DNA of 64,000 nt from Bog-756 sp963753905 (GTDB lineage Bacteria; Actinomycetota; Acidimicrobiia; Acidimicrobiales; RAAP-2): the NCBI GenBank assembly GCA_963753905.1, contig CAVWDZ010000001.1, positions 2,294,001 to 2,358,000 on the forward strand. The letters are read 5' to 3'. The notes below the pieces were generated by a model that did no database searches, was not told the origin of the DNA, and saw only the letters and a list, made by a program, of their open reading frames with translations. Shown here piece by piece: positions 7,961 to 16,658 of this stretch. The position numbers and the translations under genes are program-made. Position 1 is the stretch's first letter. Every line of letters starts with the position of its first letter.

Positions 7961-9931
7961 GTGAGCTCCTCCGGCCGGTACCGCCACCTCTTCACGCCCC
8001 TCCGGCTGGGGCCGGTCACCGTGGCCAACCGGATCGTCTTCTCGGCCCACCTCACCAACTACGCAGCCGACGGCCTGCCCACCGAGCAGCACGTGGCCTA
8101 CTACGCGGCGCGGGCCGCCGGCGGGACGGGGCTGGTCATCACCGAGGAGCACTCCACCCATCCGACCGACTGGCCCTACGAGAAGCTCATCCACGGATTC
8201 CGGCCCGAGGTGATCGACGGCTACCGGCGGATGACCGACGCGGTCCACGCGCACGACGTCCCGATCTTCGCCCAGATCAACCACAACGGGGGTCAGGCCT
8301 CAAGCATGTACACCCGCCTTCCGGTGTGGGCGCCCAGCCCGGTCCCCGACCCGTTGTTCCGCGAAGTGCCCAAGGCCGTCGAGCCCCACGAGATCAGGGA
8401 GATCATCGACGGCTACGCCCTCGTCGCCGCCCACTGCACCGCCGGCGGATTCGACGGGATCGAGCTGCAGTGCTCGCACTCGTCGATCGTGCGCGGATTC
8501 CTGTCACCGGCCACCAACACCCGCCAGGACGAGTACGGGGGGTCGCTCGCCAACCGGACCAGGCTCCTGCTCGAGATCGTCGAGGCGGTCCGCTCGACGA
8601 TCGGCTCGGGATACGCCCTCGGCGTCCGACTCTGCGGGGACGAGCTCATCGAGGGCGGCACCGGGATCGAGGACGCCGTGGGCATCGCCCGCATGGTCGA
8701 GGCCACCGGCCAGGTCGACTACATCAACACGTCGATCGGCGTGGCCACCGCCACCCTCTACATGATCGAGGCGAGCATGCAGGTCCCGCCCGGGTACGCC
8801 CTCTTCGTCCCGAGCGCCATCCGTGAGGCGGTAGGGCTCCCGGTCGTCGGGGTCGGCAGGTTCAAGGACCCGTTGCAGGCCGACCGGGCCCTGGCCGACG
8901 GGACCTGCGACCTGGTCGGGGTGGTCCGGGGCCAGATCGCCGACCCGGACTTCGCGGCCAAGGCCCGGTCGGGCCACGCGACCGACATCCGCACCTGTCT
9001 CTCGTGCAATCAGGAGTGCGTCGGCCGGATGGGCCTCAACCGGTGGCTCGGCTGCATCGAGAACCCGGTCACCGGCCGCGAAGCGGCCATCATCCCGCTC
9101 CCCCGGCGTCGGCGCCGGGTGGTGGTGGTCGGCGGTGGGCCCGGTGGACTCCAAGCCGCGGTCACCGCCGCCGAGCGCGGCCACCGGGTCGTCCTCTTCG
9201 AGCGCCACGGCCGCCTCGGGGGCCAGGCCAACGTGGCAGCTATGGTCCCCAGCCGCGCCGAGTTCTTCGACATCGCACGCAACCTCGTCGTCGCGGCCCG
9301 GCGCGAGGGCGTCGAGCTCCGCACCGGTGTGGAGGCCACCGCGGCCTCGGTGCGCGCCGAGACGCCGGACGCGGTCATCGTGGCCACCGGTGCACGTCCG
9401 CTCCGCCCGTGGTGGGCCGGGGACGAGTCCAACGTGGTCGACGTCCGCGACGTCCTCGAGGACCGCGTCCATCCCGAAGGCCGGGTCGTCCTCGTCGACG
9501 AGCTCGGGTTCCACCAGGCCACCTCGACCGCCGAGCTCCTGGCCGACCGCGGCTGTTCGGTCGAGATCGTGACCAACGCGATGGTCGTCGGCCAGGATCT
9601 GGGCATCACCCTCGACCTCGAGCTGTGGAATGTGCGGGCCCACGCCAAGGGCATCGGCCAGAGCGTCGACCTCGTGCCGATGGGCGTGGCCCGGGCCGCT
9701 GAGGGCGGCGGTGGACCGCTACTGCTCACGCTCCAGCACCACCCGACCGGCACCGACCAGGTCCGCCACTGCGACTGGGTGGTCTGCGCCGTGCACCAAC
9801 AGCCCGACGATCATCTCTTCCACGAGCTGGCGGGCGCACCCTTCGAGGTCCACCGGATCGGCGACTGCCTGGCTCCACGGAGGGCCCACGCAGCGGTCAT
9901 CGAAGGTCACCGGGTGGCGGTCGGGCTGTGA
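7961..9931 (+). CDS. Mycofactocin system FadH/OYE-family oxidoreductase 2
   Basis: A 656-residue paralogue of the upstream OYE-like protein and closer to the classic dienoyl-CoA reductase pattern. The FMN barrel has QINHNGGQASSMYTRLPVWA and SPATNTRQDEYGGSLANRTR. The iron-sulfur motif is in CLSCNQECVGRMG, with the fourth Cys in LGCIENP. The FAD-binding part begins VVVVGGGPGGLQAAVTAAER. The GTG start at 7961 follows AGGGG at 7951-7955. The stop overlaps the GTG of the ETF alpha gene. Pairing of the two OYE types around a mycofactocin SDR suggests a shared electron path. Confidence 0.87.
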   Translation: MSSSGRYRHLFTPLRLGPVTVANRIVFSAHLTNYAADGLPTEQHVAYYAARAAGGTGLVITEEHSTHPTDWPYEKLIHGFRPEVIDGYRRMTDAVHAHDVPIFAQINHNGGQASSMYTRLPVWAPSPVPDPLFREVPKAVEPHEIREIIDGYALVAAHCTAGGFDGIELQCSHSSIVRGFLSPATNTRQDEYGGSLANRTRLLLEIVEAVRSTIGSGYALGVRLCGDELIEGGTGIEDAVGIARMVEATGQVDYINTSIGVATATLYMIEASMQVPPGYALFVPSAIREAVGLPVVGVGRFKDPLQADRALADGTCDLVGVVRGQIADPDFAAKARSGHATDIRTCLSCNQECVGRMGLNRWLGCIENPVTGREAAIIPLPRRRRRVVVVGGGPGGLQAAVTAAERGHRVVLFERHGRLGGQANVAAMVPSRAEFFDIARNLVVAARREGVELRTGVEATAASVRAETPDAVIVATGARPLRPWWAGDESNVVDVRDVLEDRVHPEGRVVLVDELGFHQATSTAELLADRGCSVEIVTNAMVVGQDLGITLDLELWNVRAHAKGIGQSVDLVPMGVARAAEGGGGPLLLTLQHHPTGTDQVRHCDWVVCAVHQQPDDHLFHELAGAPFEVHRIGDCLAPRRAHAAVIEGHRVAVGL

Positions 9932-11022
9932 GCGGGACCGACTGGACCTCCCCCACCTTGGCCGTGGTCGTGGCGCGCGCAGGCCGCCTCCCGGGTGGGA
10001 CCGACGAGACGGTGTCCGAGGCCGGCGGGCACGTGCTGGTGGTGGGATCGGGAGCCGCGACGGCCGCCGCGTCACTGGTCGACGCCGCGACCGTGCGGTG
10101 GTGTGACACCGGTGAGGGGTTCCGGCCGGGCGAGCTGGCCCTGGCCCTGGCTCCCGAGTGTGCGTCCGTGCCGCTCGTCCTGCTTCCTGCATCGCCCGAC
10201 GGCCGAGACCTCGCGCCACGCCTCGCCGCGCAGTGCGACCGGCCACTCGTGGCGCGCGCGTTGAGCGCGACCTGTGTCGGAGACGAGCGATGCGGCGGTC
10301 CCGGCCGTGCGGGGGACGGTGGCTGCGCGACGGGGGTGCGGGCACTCGTGGCGCGGCTCGACGACCGGGTGCTCGTCCCGGTCGAGGTCCCCGGCCCAGC
10401 CGTGGTCACGCTCGTCGGTCACAGCCGCGCACGCCAACCGGGGCCTCCCGAACGGCTGACCGCGGCAGCCGGGCCCCGTGATCTCCGGGAGGTGACCCTG
10501 GGCGGTCTCGGCGGCGACCGACCGGCGATCGACCGGGCCGCCGAACCCGAGTTCGAAGCGCTCCTCGAACCCGACCTGCGCACCATGGACCTGGCCGACG
10601 CCACCCGGGTGCTCGCCGGCGGCGCTGGTCTGGTCCACGGCGACGACGACCGCCGGGCCGGAGCCGTCTTCGACCTGCTGGGCGCGGTGGCCGCCTCCCT
10701 CGGCGGTTCGGCCGGCGCGACCAGGGTGGCCACCGACGCCGGGTGGACCGGCTACGAACGCCAGATCGGCACCACCGGCGTTGCGATCGACCCCGACCTC
10801 TACGTCGCCCTCGGCGTGTCGGGTGCGGCCCAGCACGTGGGCGGCCTCGGCGCTCCCCGTCACGTGGTGAGCGTGAACACGGACGCCTCCTCGCCGATGA
10901 CGGCCATGGCCGACCTGGGCCTGGTGACCGACGCGCAGGCACTCCTCGTCGAGCTCGCCCGCCGACTCGGCATCGCGCCGCCCGACGCACACCGGACCGC
11001 GACCGGCGGCGACCGTGGCTGA
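9928..11022 (+). CDS. Electron transfer flavoprotein alpha subunit (mycofactocin-associated)
   Basis: A 364-residue ETF alpha/FixB-type subunit. The FAD-binding C-terminal domain is unmistakable: ATRVATDAGWTGYERQIGTT, then DPDLYVALGVSGAAQHVGGL and VSVNTDASSPMTAMADLGLV. The N-terminal half is poorly conserved and Arg/Gly-rich. ETF heterodimers carry electrons from dehydrogenases to an ETF:quinone oxidoreductase. The beta subunit gene lies three genes downstream, with FixC- and FixX-like genes between, so the four form one module embedded in the mft operon. The GTG start overlaps the preceding stop. Confidence 0.85.
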   Translation: MSGTDWTSPTLAVVVARAGRLPGGTDETVSEAGGHVLVVGSGAATAAASLVDAATVRWCDTGEGFRPGELALALAPECASVPLVLLPASPDGRDLAPRLAAQCDRPLVARALSATCVGDERCGGPGRAGDGGCATGVRALVARLDDRVLVPVEVPGPAVVTLVGHSRARQPGPPERLTAAAGPRDLREVTLGGLGGDRPAIDRAAEPEFEALLEPDLRTMDLADATRVLAGGAGLVHGDDDRRAGAVFDLLGAVAASLGGSAGATRVATDAGWTGYERQIGTTGVAIDPDLYVALGVSGAAQHVGGLGAPRHVVSVNTDASSPMTAMADLGLVTDAQALLVELARRLGIAPPDAHRTATGGDRG

Positions 11023-12325
11023 GCGCACCGATGCCGACGCCGTGGTCGTGGGCGCCGGACCCGCTGGCGCCGCGGCCGCCCTGGCACTTGCGCGGGCGGG
11101 GCGCTCGGTCGTCCTGCTCGAGCGCGGGCCGTTCCCCGGCTCGAAGAACGTCTACGGCGGAGTCGTCTACGGCCGCGTGCTCGACGAGATCGTCCCCCGT
11201 TGGTGGGAGGAGGTCCCGGTCGAACGCTGGGTCGTGCGACGCTCCACGATGATGATGACCCCGACCCAGTCGCTCTCGGTCGACTACCGCTCCCACGACT
11301 GGGGTGCTGCCCCCTACAACGGATTCACGACCCTGCGGTGCCACTTCGATGCCTGGCTGGCCGGCAAGGCGACCGCGGCGGGAGCCCGCCTGGTGCCGTC
11401 CACCGTCGCCACCGGCCTCCTGCGCGACCCCGCCGGGCGGGTGGTCGGCGTCCGCACCGACCGCGACGGGGGCGAGCTGCGGGCACCGGTGGTGATCGCC
11501 TGCGACGGGGTCAACACCTTCCTGGCCAAGGAGGGCGGGCTGCATCCGCGGGTCGACGCCGACCACCACACCCTCGGAGTCAAGGAGGTCCTCGACATGC
11601 CCCCGGAAGCCATCAACGAGCGGTTCGGGGTCGGGCAGCACGAGGGCGTCGACATCGAGATCCTCGGGTGCACCGGACCGGTCCCCGGCGGTGGCTTCCT
11701 CTACACCAACGCGCAGACGGTGAGTGTCGGCTTGGTGCTCGCCCTCCCCGGGCTGGCCGAGGCCAAACTCCGACCGGAGGAGCTCATCGCGGACCTGAAA
11801 GCGCATCCGGCCATCGCACCGCTGCTCCGGGGGGCCACCCTGCGCGAGTACTCGGCCCACCTCATCCCGGAGGGTGGGTACGACACGATGCCCGACCTGG
11901 TGACCGACGGCATGCTCGTGGCCGGGGACGCAGGGGCCATGACCCTTGCGGCCGGCCTCTGGCTCGAGGGCGTCAACTTCGCCATCGGGTCGGGATACGC
12001 CGCGGGTCGTGCCGCCGATCGGGCTCTCGCCGCGGGTGACTGCTCGGCCCGGGGCCTGGCCTCCTACCGCGCCGACCTCGAGGGCCAGTTCGTCCTGGCC
12101 GACCACAAGCGGCTGCGCAAGGCACCGGCGCTCGTGCTCTCCGAGCGGGTCCAGCGGCGCTACCCGGGACTCCTCTGCGACCTCGCCGACGGACTGTTCA
12201 CGGTCACCAACCCCGTTCCCAAGCGCGGTGGGCTCCGGGTGACCCGGGACGCGGCGGCCCGGCACGGCGTGACCCTCCGCCAGCTGGCCACCGACACCCT
12301 CCGCGGCCTCAGGATCTTCGGATGA
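11015..12325 (+). CDS. FixC/ETF-quinone oxidoreductase-like flavoprotein
   Basis: A 436-residue FAD-dependent oxidoreductase of the geranylgeranyl reductase/FixC group. The dinucleotide motif is at the N-terminus (VVVGAGPAGAAAALALARAG), followed by the FixC-typical GSKNVYGGVVYGRVLDEIVP. The second FAD motif is in MLVAGDAGAMTLAAGLWLEG. FixC proteins pass electrons from an ETF, via a FixX ferredoxin, to quinone at the membrane. Both partners are encoded next to it (overlapping fixX-like gene downstream, ETF subunits on both sides). No membrane span is seen, as expected for a monotopic ETF-QO. The start is a GTG at 11015. Confidence 0.87.
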   Translation: MAERTDADAVVVGAGPAGAAAALALARAGRSVVLLERGPFPGSKNVYGGVVYGRVLDEIVPRWWEEVPVERWVVRRSTMMMTPTQSLSVDYRSHDWGAAPYNGFTTLRCHFDAWLAGKATAAGARLVPSTVATGLLRDPAGRVVGVRTDRDGGELRAPVVIACDGVNTFLAKEGGLHPRVDADHHTLGVKEVLDMPPEAINERFGVGQHEGVDIEILGCTGPVPGGGFLYTNAQTVSVGLVLALPGLAEAKLRPEELIADLKAHPAIAPLLRGATLREYSAHLIPEGGYDTMPDLVTDGMLVAGDAGAMTLAAGLWLEGVNFAIGSGYAAGRAADRALAAGDCSARGLASYRADLEGQFVLADHKRLRKAPALVLSERVQRRYPGLLCDLADGLFTVTNPVPKRGGLRVTRDAAARHGVTLRQLATDTLRGLRIFG

Positions 12326-12624
12326 GCGGTCCGCCGCGCTGGAGCGGGATCTCGTTCGAGGAACGGATGGCCACGGTGGACTTCCGGGTCGGAGCCCGCG
12401 CCCACATCACCGTCGACTCCGACGTCTGCAGGTCGTGTACGACCCAGTCCTGTGTCACCGCCTGCCCGGCAAACCTCTTCGCCCCGACCTCGGACGGCGG
12501 CATCCTCTTCAATTACGAGGAGTGCTTCGAGTGCGGGACCTGCTACATGGTCTGCAACCACGATGGCGCGATCACCTGGACCTATCCGGACGGCGGGTAC
12601 GGCGTCGTCTTCCACCACGGATGA
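12322..12624 (+). CDS. FixX-like ferredoxin
   Basis: A 100-residue ferredoxin-like protein of the FixX/ETF-QO C-terminal type. It has one canonical cluster motif (C-X2-C-X2-C-X3-C in CFECGTCYMVC) and a degenerate partner motif (CRSCTTQSCVTACPANLF), the arrangement of FixX. The N-terminal FEERMATVDF and the C-terminal WTYPDGGYGVVF are also typical. It should form a complex with the FixC-like protein, replacing the ferredoxin domain that eukaryotic ETF-QO carries within a single chain. Start and stop overlap both neighbours by four bases. Confidence 0.9.
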   Translation: MSGPPRWSGISFEERMATVDFRVGARAHITVDSDVCRSCTTQSCVTACPANLFAPTSDGGILFNYEECFECGTCYMVCNHDGAITWTYPDGGYGVVFHHG

Positions 12625-13580
12625 CCGTCACCGAGCGCCCCCTGGTGGTCGCCTGCCTCCGGATCACCGACCTCCGCGCGGGGATCGACCCGCTGACCGG
12701 CGCGGTGACCCGCGACCCGCTCGGGGTCGGACTCACCGCGGCCGACGGGGCGGCGCTCGAGCACGCGTTGCGGATCGCCGAGGCCTGGTCGGGTCGCGTG
12801 ATCGCCCTCGCCGCCGGGCCGACGTCGATCGAACCGGTGCTCCGCGAGGTGCTCGCGCTCGGCGTCGAGGTGGTCCGGATCGCGCTCGCGGACGAGCAGG
12901 ACGAGCAGGGGTACACCGGCGAGCTGGCCGGCGACGAGCGGTGGCTGGCCCGCGCCCTGGCGGCGGCGCTGGCCTCCCGCGGACCCGTCGACCTGGTCGT
13001 CTGCGGGGACCGCTCGGTCGACCGCGGCACCGGTGTGCTGCCCGCGTACCTCGCGCACGAACTGGGTGCCGCCCAGGCGCTCGGACTGGTCGCGGTCGAG
13101 GCGCGGCGTCATGCAGAGGAGCGGGTGCTCCTGGCCGAGCGTCGCCTCGACGCGGGCTGGCGGGAGCGGCTCCGTGTTCCGTTGCCCGCGGTCTGCTCGG
13201 TCGAGGGCGCCGGGGTCCGGTTGCGGCGGGCGTCGCTGTCCGGCGCGCTCTCGGCAGGGGCTGTGGCGGTGCCGGTCGATTCCTCCCCCCGCGTGGCCGC
13301 CGCGGTCGGCTCCTCAGGGTCGGGAGCCGTCGCCGGTGACGTGCAGATCGGGAGGACCGTCCCGTTCCGCCCCCGCACCCGGGTCGTCCCGGCTCCCGAC
13401 GACGACGACCCCCGGATCCGGATGCTCGCGCTGACCGGGGCCCTCGCAGCCCACGACCCCCCGACCGTCGTGGAGCCGGCGGACGCGACCGAAGCGGTCG
13501 ACGTCCTCCTGGCCTTCCTCGAACGCCACGGCTACCTTGCCGCCGCTCCGGTGGGCCCTCTCGAGGGAGCCGGACGATGA
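12621..13580 (+). CDS. Electron transfer flavoprotein beta subunit (mycofactocin-associated)
   Basis: A 319-residue ETF beta/FixA-like protein. The N-terminal VVACLRITDLRAGIDPLTGA, the helix following DGAALEHALRIAEAW, and LVVCGDRSVDRGTGVLPAYLAHEL match the ETF beta core that binds nucleotide and the acceptor surface. The final ~90 residues are variable and Ser/Ala/Val-rich. It completes the ETF with the alpha subunit encoded upstream. The order alpha, FixC, FixX, beta differs from the usual fixABCX order. The ATG overlaps the fixX-like stop, and its own stop overlaps mftE. Confidence 0.82.
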   Translation: MTVTERPLVVACLRITDLRAGIDPLTGAVTRDPLGVGLTAADGAALEHALRIAEAWSGRVIALAAGPTSIEPVLREVLALGVEVVRIALADEQDEQGYTGELAGDERWLARALAAALASRGPVDLVVCGDRSVDRGTGVLPAYLAHELGAAQALGLVAVEARRHAEERVLLAERRLDAGWRERLRVPLPAVCSVEGAGVRLRRASLSGALSAGAVAVPVDSSPRVAAAVGSSGSGAVAGDVQIGRTVPFRPRTRVVPAPDDDDPRIRMLALTGALAAHDPPTVVEPADATEAVDVLLAFLERHGYLAAAPVGPLEGAGR

Positions 13581-14341
13581 GCCGCCTGGCCGACACCACG
13601 TGGCCCGAAGCGGGCACGCTCCGGTCGGGCCGTCGGGTCCTGCTCGTCCCCGTGGGGGCGACCGAGCAACACGGTCCCCACCTCCCCCTCACCACCGACA
13701 CCGACATCGCGGTAGCAGTGGCAGAAGCCGCAGCCGGACGCGACCCCGACCTGGTGGTGTCCGCCGCGTTGGCCTACGGGTCGAGCGGCGAACACGGGGA
13801 CTTTCCGGGCACGATCTCGATCGGGCAGCAGGCGACCGAGGCGGTCCTCGTCGAGCTCGGTCGCTCGACCGCCCGCTCGTTCGCCCACACCGTCCTGGTC
13901 TGCACCCACGGGGGAAACGCCGGGCCGCTCTCCCGGGCCCTCGACCGACTCGGCGAAGAGGGCCATCCGGTGGCCGGCTGGTCCCCCGCCTGGGGCGGCG
14001 ACCTCCACGCCGGGCGCACCGAGACCTCGTTGATGCTGGCCATCGCCCCTGACCGGGTCCGTCCCGGACCATGGGAACCCGGCGCTCGAGGAGAGCTCGA
14101 AGAGCTCCTCCCGCTGCTCGAGACCCGCGGCGTCCGAGCGGTCAGCCCGAACGGCGTCCTGGGCGATCCCGGCGGCGCCGACCCGACCGAAGGGAACCGG
14201 CTGCTCGACGACGCAGCAGCCGGTCTGGTCGCCTTCGTCGCCGCGCTCCGCATGCAGCCCGCGACCGCGCAGACGGAGGAGACCGAGCAGCAGCGTGTGG
14301 ACCACCTGATCGCCACAACCGGACGGAAGGACTCCCCATGA
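13577..14341 (+). CDS. mftE: Mycofactocin precursor peptide peptidase MftE
   Basis: A 254-residue creatininase-family metalloprotease. In the known pathway it cleaves modified MftA to release the Val-Tyr-derived pyrrolidinone. Metal and active-site residues are present: PVGATEQHGPHLPLTTDTDI near residues 26-45, GSSGEHGDFPGTISIG, VCTHGGNAGPL and LHAGRTETSLML. It lies ten genes downstream of mftC, with the oxidoreductase and ETF genes in between, yet overlaps both neighbours by four bases, so the whole stretch looks like one transcript. Confidence 0.93.
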   Translation: MSRLADTTWPEAGTLRSGRRVLLVPVGATEQHGPHLPLTTDTDIAVAVAEAAAGRDPDLVVSAALAYGSSGEHGDFPGTISIGQQATEAVLVELGRSTARSFAHTVLVCTHGGNAGPLSRALDRLGEEGHPVAGWSPAWGGDLHAGRTETSLMLAIAPDRVRPGPWEPGARGELEELLPLLETRGVRAVSPNGVLGDPGGADPTEGNRLLDDAAAGLVAFVAALRMQPATAQTEETEQQRVDHLIATTGRKDSP

Positions 14342-15147
14342 CCCGTGTCGCCGTCGTCACCGGAGCAGCCCGCGGCATCGGCGCGGCCACCGTGCGCGCA
14401 CTGGCCCGCTCGGGATGGTCGGTGGTTGCCGTGGACCGCGCCAGCAACGACCCCCGCCTTCCGTACGCGATGGGCACGGCAGCAGAGCTCGACGACGTGG
14501 TGGCGGCCTCCCTGGCGATGCGTCCGTCGGGCGACCCGGACGGGGGCGTCGTGGCCCACGTGGCCGACACCACCGATCCGGAGGGCCTGGGCGCGGCGGT
14601 CGCGCTGGCCGAGGAACGCTTCGGAGGTCTCGACGCCATGATCGCCGTGGCCGGGGTCATCGCCGGCGGCGTGCCCCTGTGGGAGATGCCGCCGGACCAG
14701 CTCGGCGCGGTGCTGGGCGTCGACCTCGGCGGTCCGATCACTGCGGCGCGGGTGGGGATCCCCGCCCTGCTGCGGCGACCGACCCCGCGCCAGGGACGGT
14801 ACCTCGCCGTCGCCTCCGCAGCCGCCACCCGTGGACTCCCCCAGCTGACCGCCTACGGAGCGGCCAAGGCCGGTGTAGCCGGACTCGTACGGGGCCTGGC
14901 CGCAGAGCTGGCCGGGACCGGGATCACCGCCAACGCCGTGAGCCCGGGCTCGACTGCGACGTCGATGCTCGACGAGAGCGCCCGCATCTACGGGCTGACC
15001 GACACCCGCCCCTTTGCCGAACAGCAGGCGGTCGGGCGCCTCCTCGCACCCGGGGAGGTGGCCGCCGCGTTGGTCTGGCTGGCCGGTGCCGGCAGCGACG
15101 CCCTGACCGGGGCGGTGATCCCGGTGGACGGCGGCCTCTCGCTGTGA
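14338..15147 (+). CDS. Mycofactocin-associated SDR-family oxidoreductase
   Basis: A 269-residue short-chain dehydrogenase with VTGAARGIGAATVRALARSG, an active-site Ser (AVASAAAT) and AYGAAKAGVAGL. After the second beta strand it carries the extra segment DRASNDPRLPYAMGTAAELD, as in the second mycofactocin-linked SDR subfamily usually found between mftE and mftF. The insert is thought to trap NAD so that turnover needs mycofactocin. The substrate is unknown. It overlaps mftE by four bases, and mftF starts on its stop codon. Confidence 0.85.
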   Translation: MTRVAVVTGAARGIGAATVRALARSGWSVVAVDRASNDPRLPYAMGTAAELDDVVAASLAMRPSGDPDGGVVAHVADTTDPEGLGAAVALAEERFGGLDAMIAVAGVIAGGVPLWEMPPDQLGAVLGVDLGGPITAARVGIPALLRRPTPRQGRYLAVASAAATRGLPQLTAYGAAKAGVAGLVRGLAAELAGTGITANAVSPGSTATSMLDESARIYGLTDTRPFAEQQAVGRLLAPGEVAAALVWLAGAGSDALTGAVIPVDGGLSL

Positions 15148-16574
15148 CGCCCCTGCCCGAGGAGTTCATGCTCGTGCTCGACCCCTCGGTGCGCTCGTTC
15201 CGGGAGGGCACCGTGCTCGTCGGAGGCACGCCCGGTCGGGTCATCACCCTCACACCGGCGGGAGTGCGCGCGGTTGCCGGGCTGCTCCTGGTGGACGGTC
15301 CATCCGGGTCGGACGAGGCGCGGGACCTCGGACGCAGGCTGGTCGACGCGGGCATGGCCCACCCCCGGCCCCGCTCGGTCCGTTCCGCAGCGGAGCGGCT
15401 CTCGGTCACCGTGGTGGTGCCCGTTCGCGACCGGCCCGACCTCCTCGACCGCTGCCTCGCCTCGCTCGGGAGCGAGGTCCCGGTCGTGGTCGTCGACGAC
15501 GCGTCACGCCGCCCGGACCGGGTGGCGGCGGTCTGCCGGGACCACGGGGCACACCTGCTCCGGCGCGAGGCCAACGGGGGACCCGCCGCTGCCCGCAACA
15601 CCGCGCTCGACGGGATCGACACCGACCTGGTCGCCTTCGTGGACAGCGATTGCACGGTCGGTCCGGGGTGGCTCGAAGGACTGGTCTGGCAGTTCGCCGA
15701 TCCGGTCCTCGCCGCGGTGGCGCCCCGGATCCGGCCCGAACCGACGGAAGGTTCCGGACGGCCGAGCGTCCTCGCCCGCTTCACCGACCGGCACTCGGCC
15801 CTCGATCTCGGTGCCGCCGAGGGCGAGGTCGGCCCGACGCGCGCCGTCCGGTACGTGCCGACGGCAGCACTGATCGCGCGGCGAGGCGCACTCCTCGGCG
15901 GGTTCGACGAGGACCTGCGGGTCGGCGAAGACGTCGACCTGGTGTGGCGTCTGCTCGACGCGGGCTGGCACGTCCGCTATGCGCCCTCGGTGGCCGTCGC
16001 CCACCGGGAGCCCACCTCCTGGAGGGGCGCCCTCGCCAGACGCGTCCGTTACGGCACCTCGGCCGCGCCCCTCGCCCGACGGCACCCCGGGCGGCTGGCG
16101 CCGGTCGAACTCCGCGTCTGGCCGACCGCGGCAGCGCTCTCCCTCCTCGCGGGCCGACCGCGCCTCGCAGCGCTCATCGTCGCCGGTTCGGCGCTCTCGC
16201 TGGCCCGCACGGTCCGACCCCTCGGGATCCCCGCCTGGCGCGCCCTCCGCTGGAGCGCGGAAGGCACGGGCTGGACGGTGATCGGCCTCGGTCGCGCCTC
16301 GACCATGCTCGCCGCGCCGGCCCTGATCGCGCTCGCCACGCGCCGGCGGGGGAGGCGCTGTGCAGCGGCGCTCGCCCTTCTCCCGGCCGTCGTCGACTGG
16401 GTCCGGCAACGACCCGACCTCGACATCCCGCGTTGGGTAGCCGCCTCACTCGCCGACGACATGGCCTACGGGGCGGGCGTCTGGTTCGGCTGCCTGCGCT
16501 CGGATTCGTTCGGCCCGCTCGTCCCGGCCCTCGGCCGTACCCCCGGGGGACGCGCGCACACCGTCGCCGAATGA
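15144..16574 (+). CDS. mftF: Mycofactocin glycosyltransferase MftF
   Basis: A 476-residue family 2 glycosyltransferase. An N-terminal domain of about 85 residues precedes the GT-A fold, which opens at SVTVVVPVRDRPDLLDRCLA and has DDAS, the metal-binding FVDSDC, and GGFDEDLRVGEDVDLVWRLL. The C-terminal third contains hydrophobic segments that probably associate with the membrane. In mycobacteria MftF adds a beta-1,4-glucan chain to premycofactocin. The start is a GTG overlapping the SDR stop. It is the last recognisable mft gene; a hairpin follows. Confidence 0.92.
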   Translation: MTPLPEEFMLVLDPSVRSFREGTVLVGGTPGRVITLTPAGVRAVAGLLLVDGPSGSDEARDLGRRLVDAGMAHPRPRSVRSAAERLSVTVVVPVRDRPDLLDRCLASLGSEVPVVVVDDASRRPDRVAAVCRDHGAHLLRREANGGPAAARNTALDGIDTDLVAFVDSDCTVGPGWLEGLVWQFADPVLAAVAPRIRPEPTEGSGRPSVLARFTDRHSALDLGAAEGEVGPTRAVRYVPTAALIARRGALLGGFDEDLRVGEDVDLVWRLLDAGWHVRYAPSVAVAHREPTSWRGALARRVRYGTSAAPLARRHPGRLAPVELRVWPTAAALSLLAGRPRLAALIVAGSALSLARTVRPLGIPAWRALRWSAEGTGWTVIGLGRASTMLAAPALIALATRRRGRRCAAALALLPAVVDWVRQRPDLDIPRWVAASLADDMAYGAGVWFGCLRSDSFGPLVPALGRTPGGRAHTVAE

Positions 16575-16596
16575 TGTGAAACTGCGTGGAGACAAC

Positions 16597-16629
16597 GGCA
16601 CCACCGCCGGGTGATGGCGGTGCGGTGCC
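16597..16629 (+). terminator. Hairpin downstream of mftF
   Basis: GGCACCACCGCC pairs with GGCGGTGCGGTGCC (two 6-bp stems with a 2-nt bulge) around a 7-nt loop, 22 bases after the mftF stop. It could end or attenuate the mft transcript before the downstream membrane-protein pair. No U-tract is present. Confidence 0.45.
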
Positions 16630-16658
16630 CCGGCCCCCGGGCGCGCAGGCAGGGACCC

